DNA of 26,778 bases from Triparma columacea (Eukaryota > Sar > Bolidophyceae > Parmales > Triparmaceae), in contig BRYA01001171.1 in assembly GCA_030267965.1 (NCBI GenBank), positions 1-26,778 of the forward strand. The letters are read 5' to 3'. Shown piece after piece: positions 10,001 to 18,093 of this stretch; position 1 is the first letter of the stretch; the number at the start of each line of letters is the position of its first letter. The notes below the pieces were generated by a model. The model made no database searches, was not told the DNA's origin, and saw nothing but the letters and a program-made list of their open reading frames with translations. The position numbers and the translations under genes are program-made.

Positions 10001-11541
10001 GTTCGACACGTCGTGTTGTTTGTGGATGTTCCCGTGTACTGTGGCGGTGGAGGTTACGAAGGGGGCACGGGGGGAGCGGGGAGAAGGAGGTTTCGGCTTG
10101 GGTGGTGAATCGCGCCTCGGCTTAGACTTTGGTTTCCGTTCGGGCGTTTCAATTATCGGCAGAGGGCTTAGTTGAGGGGCGACTGCGTCCTGGTTCTCAG
10201 GGGACGTTGGTAGGTCTATCGGGGGGAAGGGGTTGGTGCGTTATTGGGGTGCGTTAGTGGGGAGTGGGGTGGTTAGGGTTGTTTGTGCATTTCCCCCATC
10301 TTTCACCAGTCTCACCTTGGGGACCCTCTCCGGTCTCTTCATCTTCCTCGAAAGGGTCCGGATCTGGGTAGCGGGGCTCTCTCGCACGGTAGTCTGGTGA
10401 CGAGCCGGAGGCTAAAACGATGCGCTCGAGGGTGTTGAGGCGCTGGGGAGAGCCAGACCTTCTAGAGCTCCCTCTGGTCCCATTCCTGCTCCTGTTCCTG
10501 CTCCTCCCCCCCCTGCCTCGTTTGCTTGGACTCACAGTCCTCCCTCTTCCCGTGTTGGACGACGCCGCGACCATTGACACCTTGTTGATCTCGTGCACGA
10601 GCTCCGTTAACGTGGTGCAGTTTTTTGCTAGCTTCGTCACATCTGCGGGGTGGGGGAGTAGCGAAGCGATGATCGAAGGGATGGTTGGCTTCAAGATTTG
10701 TATACGACACGTAATAACACACACAACAAGACACGATTGATTCCCCCTCCTCCTTCCACCTCACCTTCGTCATCACCAATGAAGAATGACAAGGCGAGAC
10801 GGATCTTGGGCTCGGGGTTAAACTTTCGGGACATACTCTTGGTTTTTGATAGCGAGTAAAATGCAGGGGATAAATGGACGGACTTTGATAGGGTCTTGCC
10901 CTTGACAAATATTGTTGAAAATGGCACCTTGACTTGACCGAGGGTGGAATCGGGAGTGGATGACGACTCCGGTTCCTGGGGACTGTCAGGGGTGTCCGCG
11001 AGGGTAACCACGACGCAACCAGAAAGTATGTCACCAACGCACTCGACGGAGAGGGGGAATATTAGCTCAGTGTCGAAGCGAGGGGAGTCCATGTCAGCCT
11101 TGACTGAGATTTTTTGGGTGCGATTCGTATCTTGAACGTCGACCTGGGGGTTATGGGTTATACATGGGAGTAGTTTTGTAAGTCAGGGTTCTCTCAGATT
11201 GCGCAGGGAGTGCGCTCAGCCTTTCTTGTTCACACACCCCTCCTCACCTTCTCGTGACTGCCCCCCACCCAAACATTTGCAGTGAGGAGAGAATCAGGAT
11301 CCGCCGACGAGCTCGACGAGGAAGGTAGCGAATTGGCGTCCAGAACCTTTATCGATACCCGAGTGGCCTTTGATGGGTCAGAAATGTACTGGGGGGTCTC
11401 CTCGACTTTGGCAGGGGGGGCAGAATTTGGTACATTGGATGAGGTATCGGAGGGATTCGAAGGAGGAAGCGTGTCAGGAATAGCATCCGTGACCGGATTT
11501 GACACCGGGGCGACTTTAGGCACAGACGCTTCTGTACTCAT
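7076..11541 (-). CDS. C2-TOG-TORTIFOLIA1/SPIRAL2-like microtubule-associated protein, about 1145 aa
   Basis: Ten exons, all phase-consistent: 11541-11248, 11143-10765, 10642-10316, 10215-9848, 9740-8998, 8881-8734, 8624-8397, 8268-8083, 7999-7803, 7643-7076. Most donors are GTGAGN; all acceptors are AG. Residues about 60-215 look like a C2 domain (RVSIKVLDANSL at the start, then FPLSVECVGDILSG and LGQVKVPFSTI). Residues about 225-400 are RS-rich and disordered. Residues about 410-700 resemble the N-terminal TOG/HEAT region of plant TORTIFOLIA1/SPIRAL2 (CLVKLEDKDTLSRSLGEIHQ, LTRRSILDLVSYTCLLHP, LRDDCVAAMSSCIRHSF). Residues about 1015-1110 resemble the TORTIFOLIA C-terminal domain (WREVQWLLHCGEVETAYQ, ETLLRLMNETG, DYVLPWVFELV). 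That family binds and stabilises microtubules; C2 domains usually bind membranes. The family call rests on remembered patterns, not a search. Confidence 0.72.
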
Positions 11542-11984
11542 GGGCAAATTTGGCCAACGGTCTGGTTTACTCTTTCAACATTTTCAGCGCTGCTTGTTCT
11601 GTTGAGAGTACCAAAGCGCATCACTGGAAAATCAAGGCGGTCATTTGCCCCCCACCGATACATATTAATGTTCTGGGTCTAAAAAAATTATAAATGACAT
11701 ACGTGAATACAAATTTTCCCACCCACCCTCATGAAGGTCGTATTAATGGTGGGAAAATGCAATCTCTGCATCGGTAACCGTAACAACAATAGACAGGAAG
11801 AGGAGGATGAGGAGGCGCTGCTGATAAAATCAAGAAAAGTGAGCGGCGCAGTAACGTCAAGAAATAGATTTCATCCATTCATCCATTCCATGCAACAAAC
11901 GACTTGATTTTTAACTCTCGACCCTCGGGCCCCCCGCTATGACGACCCCCAACATAGCGACAACCGACTGGAAGACTAGGTGAA

Positions 11985-12134
11985 CTAGCTCCACACGACA
12001 TTTAGTGCGACCTTTTCTTCCTCACCAGAAATACGTGAACCTTGATTGATGCGCTTCCCTTCCTCCCTCATCATGCCTTCCTGTGTCAAACTGCTCAACA
12101 TGTTCTCCATCGCCGTGCGCAGGTCGTCCTTCAT
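11985..12134 (-). CDS. Possible small ORF or orphan exon, 49 codons
   Basis: Frame ATG 12134 to TAG 11985. Its first 30 residues are charged and helical (MKDDLRTAMENMLSSLTQEG) and look more protein-like than the overlapping plus-strand frames. The same frame is open upstream to an acceptor-like TTTCCTAG near 12170, and contains a donor-like CTG-GTGAGG near 12022, so this may be one exon of a longer minus-strand gene. I could not find partner exons. Confidence 0.22.
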   Translation of the reverse strand: MKDDLRTAMENMLSSLTQEGMMREEGKRINQGSRISGEEEKVALNVVWS

Positions 12135-12610
12135 CTCAAAAGAGCTGTCGTTGTGGGACTTCTCACCAGCTAGGAAATCAAGGTGAACACAGTTGGATTC
12201 CTAACCGCTCGAGCAACGCGTTATCAACGCGTTATTTTTACCAAAACCAACCGAAGGATTACTCTCTCTCACCGACTGCAATACCAAAGGAGGTAAGTTA
12301 CAAGCTGTCGATAGTACTTATAAGACCATCTTCAAGGTGTTATGTCTACGAATCGCTTTGTCCAGCATGAAAAATCACCTTCTGTTGGGCTGTTGCGAGA
12401 CAAATTTTATTTTTTTTCCCTTGGCATTGGATTTTTGGGTTTTGAAGGCTTCCATAGCGTCTTGTTTGGCCATGAAGTAACGAGAATCGTATACATCGGA
12501 CCAATAGCAGACAAATGGTTACATAAATAACGCAAGAAATGTGTTTTTTCAGGCATCACACTCCACGTGGGGCTTCTCTCTCTGTTTATTGCCATTCTCA
12601 CTCCTCCATC

Positions 12611-12694
12611 GCCCTCACCTGTCCTCGCTCGCCCTCACCTGTCCTCGCTCGCCCTCACCTGTCCTCGCTCGCCCTCACCCGTCCTCGCTCGCCC
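12611..12694. repeat. 20-bp tandem repeat, 4.2 copies
   Basis: The unit GCCCTCACCTGTCCTCGCTC is repeated four times with one substitution in the last copy (CACCC for CACCT), plus 4 bases of a fifth. On the minus strand the first three units contain the donor-like string CAGGTGAGG. It lies about 100 bp upstream of the zinc-finger gene start. Confidence 0.9.
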
Positions 12695-12794
12695 AGATTG
12701 ATACCAGTGTAACTACGGCATCCCTTTCCCTCGCGTCTTCATTAATCCGGTCACCACCCAAAAAAATTCCATCTCCTTTACCCCAAAACTCCAA

Positions 12795-14941
12795 ATGAAC
12801 GAGTATCCAATGCCGGTCCAACCTAAGGACTGCGCCGTCGTCGCCGACACGAATGTTGTCACAGCACTGGGTGCTGGAGCGGTTGAGAAGGATGAAGGTA
12901 AGTTTTGGGATGTGAGAAGGGCTTCCGTTGGTGGGGGAAGATGTTATATCACAAATATTCGCTATCAATTGTGTGGTACGGCAGACTTTTGGGATAGTCC
13001 GTTCGGAAACTTGCTGTAATTGTCCAATTTACGAATATGCGTCTGAATTTCTAGACCCCTGTGTATATATGGACCCATAATGCTCCTTGCCGGTTCCCCC
13101 CTGAGAAGCTGCAACGATGTTAACCCTTTTCTGATCCCCACCACGCACTCTCAGATAATGGCGTCACCTGGCATACATGCACGCAAGAAGGGTGTGAATA
13201 TAAGGCGAAGCAAAAAGGCGCTATCAAGAGGCACCTTGCTTATGTTCACGGTATTGGCGTAACTTGGCATACATGTCCGCAAGAGGGGTGTGAATATAAG
13301 GCGAAGCATAGACACTGTATCAAGGCCCACCTTGCTGATGTTCACGGTATTGGCGTAACTTGGCATACATGTCCGCAAGAGGGGTGTGAATATAAGGCGA
13401 AGCATAGACACTGTATCAAGGCCCACCTTGCTGATATTCACGATATTGGCGTAACGTGGCATACATGTCCGCAAGAGGGGTGTGACTATAAGACGAAGCA
13501 GAGAGGCAGCATCAAGATACACCTTGCAGATATTCACGATATTGAGGTTACTTGGCATACATGCCCACAAGAGGGGTGTGAATATAAGACGAAGCAGAGA
13601 AGCCAAATCAAGCCCCACCTCGCTCGTGTTCATGATATTGGCGTAACATGGCATACATGCCCGCAAGAAGGGTGTGAATATAAGGCGAAGGAGAGAGGCA
13701 GCATCAAGATACACCTTGCTCTTATTCACGATATTGGCGTAACATGGCATCCATGCCCACAAGAGGGGTGTGAATATAAGACGAAGAAGAGAGGCAATAT
13801 CAAGCAGCACCTTGCTAGTATTCACGATATTGGCGTTACTTGGCATACATGCCCACAAGAAGGGTGTGAATATAAGGCGAAGCAGAGAAAATGCATCAAG
13901 CCCCACCTTGCTCATGTTCACAATATTGGGGGGGGGGAGGGAGTCCTAGAAGCTGACCGTGGGAGCCAGGGACAGAAACCTTCAGGTGGAGTGACGGGGT
14001 ACGGTCGTTGGCCGGTCCAGTTACGTACCTTGGTCAAGGATCTCCTGAGGGAAGAGCTAATTACTCAGCAGACGCAAGATGCGTTTTTGAGAGCCATTAG
14101 CAAGAACCCTCGCTATTGTTGCGATGCCGCGATCACCTCCCTCGAACCCATTCCCGGTGCATTACGTGCACTAGGTAAGCGGATCTACTCCATGGACGAC
14201 CGCAGAGAAAGTGACGTCATTGAACGAAATGAGGTCGACGACTTTAGTGTTGCGGTCAATACCTTTGCCCCGACCCTCGCCCTCGTCCCCCCCCCGAACC
14301 AACGCCCGGCGCCCATACTCTACTTCATCGCCGCGCCCGCCCACCTTTCGGGCTCAATGTACCCCGAACTCCTGCTCGACTACCCCGAATTTGTCTTTAA
14401 ACGATGGGGGGGCGCTTTGTTAAACCCGGGCATAACCAGCAATTACTTGAGAGTACGGTACAGTTCCCTCCTCCAGCGGCAAATCAACGCTGGGGAGGTA
14501 CGTGCCCACGTCCTCAGCCACCCTACCTTTACCCAGGTCGTTTTCCCCACCTTCGCGGCCGAGCTTCAGCAGATGAGAATCTTCAACNNNNNNNNNNNNN
14601 NNNNNNNNNNNNNNNNNNNNNNNNNNNNNNNNNNNNNNNNNNNNNNNNNCTTCAAGTCCCAGATCGAGATGCTGAGGAGTGATCATGCCCAGGTGATGGA
14701 CATAATGAGGGCCGCGCTGGAGCTAGCCAAGAGCGAGGGTAGGGAGAGGGAGAGGATCGCAAGGGAGGAGGAGGCGAAAAAGGTCGGGAGGGAGGAAAGG
14801 GAGCAGATCAGGGCACAGACAATGGCTCACGAGGCAGAGATGAGGAGGGCCGGGAAGGAAGTCACGAGGCTCCAGAAGTTGCTGAGGAAGAAAAGCATTA
14901 TGATGGTGGGGGTGGGGATGAATTTGTTCAGGCTCAGGTAG
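12795..14941 (+). CDS. Tandem C2H2-like zinc-finger protein with coiled-coil C-terminus
   Basis: Exon 1 is 12795-12897 (donor GTAAGT), the intron 12898-13154 (acceptor CTCTCAG), and exon 2 is 13155-14941; the join keeps phase. Eight 32-residue units follow, each with the pattern C-x4-C-x12-H-x4-H (for example TWHTCPQEGCEYKAK then IKAHLADVH). This matches a C2H2-like zinc-finger array of the kind that binds nucleic acid or protein. The linker is HDIGVTWH rather than the classical TGEKP. After the array comes an unrecognised region of about 200 residues (GRWPVQLRTLVKDLLREELI onward), then a 62-N gap, then a charged coiled coil (ALELAKSEGREREREIA-like). The stop at 14939 may be artificial: the coiled coil continues in another frame just downstream. 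Length with the gap is about 629 codons. Confidence 0.72.
13160..13927 (+). repeat. Eight tandem 96-bp repeats (zinc-finger units)
   Basis: Eight consecutive 96-bp units start at 13160, 13256, 13352, 13448, 13544, 13640, 13736 and 13832. Units 2 and 3 are identical over about the first 80 bases, pointing to recent duplication. Each unit keeps all four putative zinc ligands, while the residues between the second Cys and first His vary most. Confidence 0.92.
14588..14649. other. Assembly gap, 62 N
   Basis: A run of N lies inside the zinc-finger gene, between the unrecognised domain and the coiled coil. The frame appears to continue at the stated gap length, but the true length is unknown. Confidence 0.98.
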
Positions 14942-15540
14942 AGAGCTTGAGGATGGAGATGGAGGAGGTCGAGGAGGAGGTTGAGGAGGAGCGTGAGGGA
15001 GGGGGAGGGGGAGGAAGAGGGGGAGGGGTAAGGGGGGGATTTAAAAAGGTGGGGGAATCGAGGCCAAGTGGCTGCACGCGATCGAGAAGGAGGGGGACGT
15101 CTTAAGGGGTGGGGCGGTGAGTGGAGGGGGAACGGGAGCGGGAGCGATCGGAAGCATCCTTAGGAGGAGCACCGAACTCAGAAGCATGGCAGGATCAGGG
15201 GGAGGGAAAGGAGGAATCGAGTGGGGGGGGGGTGAAGGGGAGCATGGAAGAGGGGAGGGCGGCGCCGCAGCCGGCGGCGGCGGCGGCAGCAGTGGTGGTA
15301 GATGGGGGTAAGGAGGGGGTAAGGAGGGGGAAAGTGGAGCAGGAGTAGGAGTAGGAGGGACCATCAGAGGGACGCAGAGGAACGCACCCCTGTCGACGAC
15401 AGGGAAGGGGGAGAGCCTTGGTCTGAGGGAATGGAAGGATACCCTTAATCTGAAGGAACGATATATCAACGACAGGGGAAAGGAGGGAGCCGTCGGGGAA
15501 CTTGACAAATACGTGAAGGGGGAGGATAATTGAAGAAGAA
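14942..15540 (+). other. G-rich low-complexity tract, probable continuation of the zinc-finger gene
   Basis: The plus strand is extremely purine- and G-rich. Two other frames look like a continuation of the upstream coiled coil: EEVEEEVEEEREGG in one frame, then EAKWLHAIEKEGDVLRGG in another, ending near 15310. Switching between these frames needs one base at an A run (14891-14894) and one at a G run (15051-15055). The proline-rich open frame on the minus strand is a consequence of base composition. No other gene is seen from 15310 to 15540. Confidence 0.45.
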
Positions 15541-15701
15541 TGATTATATACAAACAATGTGCGTATTGAGTATTTTTAGTCGCCTTTGTCACCCTACAAA
15601 TCTCCTTGAAGAGGAAGACGTTAGTGGCCATGTGAAGTAGGCCCATTACGTGCAGCTGCAGGTTCTCTCGTTCTTGATCCCCCCCTGCTCCTTCACCCAG
15701 T

Positions 15702-16004
15702 CCTCCTTCCCTCCACCTCCACAAGCTCGCCAGCATGGATCCAAGGCACGAATTAACAGTAGCGCTTACAGCCCCCGGTATCGCAGCCTCCGGGATTCCC
15801 AGCCCGTTCGCCAGCACCACCGCTAGAGCCGAGTTCTGCATCCCCGTCTCTATCGAGACCGTCTCACGTTTTCCGGGGGTATCCGAAGGAACGTGGGGTG
15901 AGGTATCTGAGGGCAAAGCCGAAGGCGTGGAGGGAGAGGACGGCCTTAAGAAGTGTCAGGCCGCAAAGGGATATCACTCCGGCGTTTTGAGCTACGATTG
16001 TATT
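15702..16004 (-). pseudogene. BASS-family (bile acid:sodium symporter-like) C-terminal remnant, frameshifted
   Basis: The minus strand encodes the last third of a BASS/SBF transporter, a membrane family that moves organic acids with sodium. In order: LTLLKAVLSLHAFGFALRY, then in another frame ETVSIETGMQNSALAVVLA, IPGAVSATVNSCLGSMLASLW. The T-(V/I)-SIE-GMQNSALA block is a family hallmark. The frame changes by one base at a G run, 15875-15879 (CCCCC on the coding strand). The N-terminal two thirds are absent: an in-frame TAA lies at 16005-16007 and the LRR gene's stop is only about 80 bp away. There is no clear stop after the conserved end; the frame stays open into a proline-rich shadow. It is either a pseudogene fragment or, less likely, the last exon of a gene with a very long intron. 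Confidence 0.68.
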
Positions 16005-16083
16005 TTAGAGTTTAAAAGTATAATCATCTAGTATTATGATTCGATTGTTTCATTCGTGTTTGACTATACTTGGAATTTTAGAG

Positions 16084-17016
16084 TTACAGAAATTCCAGAA
16101 TAACTCTCCACATAACCTTCGGGAGCCTCTTGCGTGCCACAGTTCCCTGAAACACGACCACTTCATCTCCGTCAAGGTGCGAGTTCTGCTTCTGCTTATC
16201 CAATTTGGGCTGGTTCTCCATGTCGTCATTCCAGGGTGCCTTGAGGCAGGACAGAACAGTGACGCGTTCAAGTATGCGGTGCCACCTAGAATGGAGAAGG
16301 TCCTCTACAGTCGACATATTTTGATCGGCAGCGGCAGCGATTAGGGCAGTGCAGTTCTCGAAGCAGTTTTCACTGATGGAGACAGCAGGAGATAGAATGA
16401 GTTTCGTCAGGGCGGAGCAATCCCTGAAGGCGGCACGGCCAATCGACGTCACTCCATCTGGGATGGTGATGGCCGTGAGGGAGGAGCATCCAAAGAAGGC
16501 GCGTTCGCCAATCGTTGTCACTCCGTCCGGAATTATGATGGCTGTGAGGGAGGAGCATTCCCTGAAGGCGCCACCACCAATAGTCGTCGCTCCGACCGGG
16601 ATTGTGATGGCCGTGAGGGAAGAGCATATGTAGAAGGCGCCATAGCCAATCGTCGTCACTCCGTCCGGGATAGTGATGGCTGCGAGGGAGGAGCATTCCA
16701 AGAAGGCGCAAGTGCCAATCGTCGTCACTCCGTCCGGGATTATGATGGCTGCGAGGGAAGAGCATCCCCTGAAGGCGAATTCACCAATCGACTTCACTCC
16801 GTCTGGGATTGTGATGGCTGTGAGGGAGGAGCATCCCTCGAAGGCGTAATTGCCAATCGTCGTCACTCCGTCTGGGATGGTGATGGCCGTGAGGGAGGAG
16901 CATCCCCTGAAGGCGCTATCCCCAATCATTGTCACTCCCTCTGCAAAAGTCACCTCCGTGAGTTCATTGTTGTTACTGAAGCTCTCTACGCCAGAGTACA
17001 CTGCTGAGCTGGACAT
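16084..17016 (-). CDS. BspA-type leucine-rich repeat protein, 310 aa
   Basis: Single exon from ATG 17016 to TAA 16084. After a short leader come about eight 23-residue repeats of the BspA/LRR_5 type, consensus SLTAITIPDGVTTIGxxAFxGCS, each 69 bp. The repeats then decay (SALTKLILSPAVSISENCF). The C-terminal 80 residues are non-repeat, with a hydrophobic patch near the end (VMWRVILEFL). There is no signal peptide, so it is probably intracellular. Such proteins are usually protein-binding scaffolds, and large families occur in some protists; the partner is unknown. The repeats also keep an open frame on the opposite strand. It is divergent from the gene at 17275, with 258 bp between starts. Confidence 0.88.
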   Translation of the reverse strand: MSSSAVYSGVESFSNNNELTEVTFAEGVTMIGDSAFRGCSSLTAITIPDGVTTIGNYAFEGCSSLTAITIPDGVKSIGEFAFRGCSSLAAIIIPDGVTTIGTCAFLECSSLAAITIPDGVTTIGYGAFYICSSLTAITIPVGATTIGGGAFRECSSLTAIIIPDGVTTIGERAFFGCSSLTAITIPDGVTSIGRAAFRDCSALTKLILSPAVSISENCFENCTALIAAAADQNMSTVEDLLHSRWHRILERVTVLSCLKAPWNDDMENQPKLDKQKQNSHLDGDEVVVFQGTVARKRLPKVMWRVILEFL

Positions 17017-17274
17017 CTCGGAGAAGATGGAAGTAGTAGTACTGATAGCGCTTGAGCTAAGATATGGCGTGAATGTTTAGATGGAGAGGAGGAGATTGAA
17101 AAAGTCAGGGAGGACGATGTTGTTTTGTTGGGGACCAAATTTGAGCTCAAAATAGTTGAATGTTAGTTATATCGTTGTGTTTGTATTGTGAAGTTGTGAA
17201 GAGTTTGTCGGTTGTAAAGAGTATCTAAAGGAAGATTAATCTCAAATTATTAATTGTTAAGAAACTGTGCCACA

Positions 17275-17964
17275 ATGCTTCGGTTGTGGGAAATGCTGAA
17301 AAGTAACTCTGAGAGGCCCGGGGAAGTGGCGGAGAGGAACGAGGAGGGTGGTAGAAATTCGCATCTTGCCCCGGAGGGGAAAACAGAAACAGTCACGACG
17401 AAAACGAAATCAGAAAATTCTAATTATGAGGGTGTTGGGCGTTATGACTATGGGTATTGGCACGAAGAATTGTTTGATGAGAGGCAATTGGAAGACGCAA
17501 ACAATGGTACTTACAGTTACAGTTATAGCTATAGCTATAATGTAACCAGTTATAGCTATAACACAGGGGCGCCCACATTAGCACCCACATTGGCACCGAC
17601 GACGATACCTACGGCATCACTATCAGAGCCGCCAACACATAGCCCCACTGACTCTCCGACTGAGGAGGGAGCCCCAACAACTGCACCTACTCCATCAACT
17701 CCCGTAGATCCCTCCGACAGGGTATCAGTCGCTGTTCCTGGCTCGGTCGGAGCTCTCCTGGTCCTCGTGTTCGTGGTCTTTTGCTACTGCACTTACAAGA
17801 ATAAGAAAAACGCCAAGAAGAAGAAGCGGATGCAGGCCGAGATGGAGCTTAAGACGTTCAATAGAATGGCAGAGACAAGCTCGTATGCCTACGCCAAGCC
17901 GGCTGGAGCAAAGATGGATGGATATTCTGGGGGGGGTGATGGTATCAGACGCGACTTTCTTTAA
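17275..17964 (+). CDS. Single-pass membrane protein with Pro/Thr-rich stalk, 229 aa
   Basis: Start ATG 17275, the first in frame. Layout: a polar N-terminus, a tyrosine/serine run (SYSYSYSYNVTSYSYN, residues about 84-99), a Pro/Thr stalk of the mucin-like kind common in heterokont algae (APTLAPTLAPTTIPT, then THSPTDSPTEE), a hydrophobic helix near residues 153-175 (SVGALLVLVFVVFCYC), and a basic cytoplasmic stop-transfer segment (KNKKNAKKKKR) with a short tail. No signal peptide is visible at the N-terminus. Either it inserts without one or an upstream exon with the signal is missing from this model. The stalk would be a likely O-glycosylation region. Specific function is unknown. Confidence 0.72.
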   Translation: MLRLWEMLKSNSERPGEVAERNEEGGRNSHLAPEGKTETVTTKTKSENSNYEGVGRYDYGYWHEELFDERQLEDANNGTYSYSYSYSYNVTSYSYNTGAPTLAPTLAPTTIPTASLSEPPTHSPTDSPTEEGAPTTAPTPSTPVDPSDRVSVAVPGSVGALLVLVFVVFCYCTYKNKKNAKKKKRMQAEMELKTFNRMAETSSYAYAKPAGAKMDGYSGGGDGIRRDFL

Positions 17965-18093
17965 CGACTTCGTTGAGCAATAGAAACAACGCGCGTAACC
18001 TTCTGTTCGCCTTCTCCACAATAACAAAAATCCAAGCAATTTTCTTGAAACGCGCTGTCGTTTCTTCTCCCCCTTTTTCTCCACCCCCCCACC

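Larger units (their letters stand above)
11542..12794. other. 1.25-kb stretch without a convincing gene
   Basis: It holds the likely promoter of the C2-TOG gene on its left and of the zinc-finger gene on its right. Short open stretches occur on both strands, but none joins into a gene. They include a minus-strand frame at 11985-12134, a plus-strand frame ending at a strong donor-like AAGGAG-GTAAGT near 12290, and a 34-codon minus frame beginning MAKQDAMEAF near 12470. Two copies of AACGCGTTAT stand side by side near 12218-12240. A 20-bp tandem repeat lies at 12611-12694. Confidence 0.5.

Noticed and set aside
12342..12601. Small open frames on both strands near 12340-12600
   Set aside because: None has a matching splice partner, and three frames on the minus strand compete. 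I could not support a gene.
13151..13921. 256-codon open frame on the minus strand through the zinc-finger repeats
   Set aside because: It is a by-product of the 96-bp repeats being open in the antisense frame. The plus strand keeps all Cys/His ligands and has a phase-correct upstream exon.
12611..13927. CRISPR-like or satellite interpretation of the 20-bp and 96-bp repeats
   Set aside because: There are no unique spacers. The 96-bp repeats are coding, the 20-bp units are head-to-tail without spacers, and the genome is eukaryotic.
15041..15700. Proline-rich minus-strand frame continuing from the BASS fragment
   Set aside because: It is the complement of a G-rich tract, with composition-driven prolines and no domain. 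Only the first part (15702-16004 region) matches a family.
16349..16765. Open frames on both strands overlapping the LRR gene in other frames
   Set aside because: These come from the 69-bp repeat periodicity. Only the frame from 17016 gives the LRR_5 consensus.
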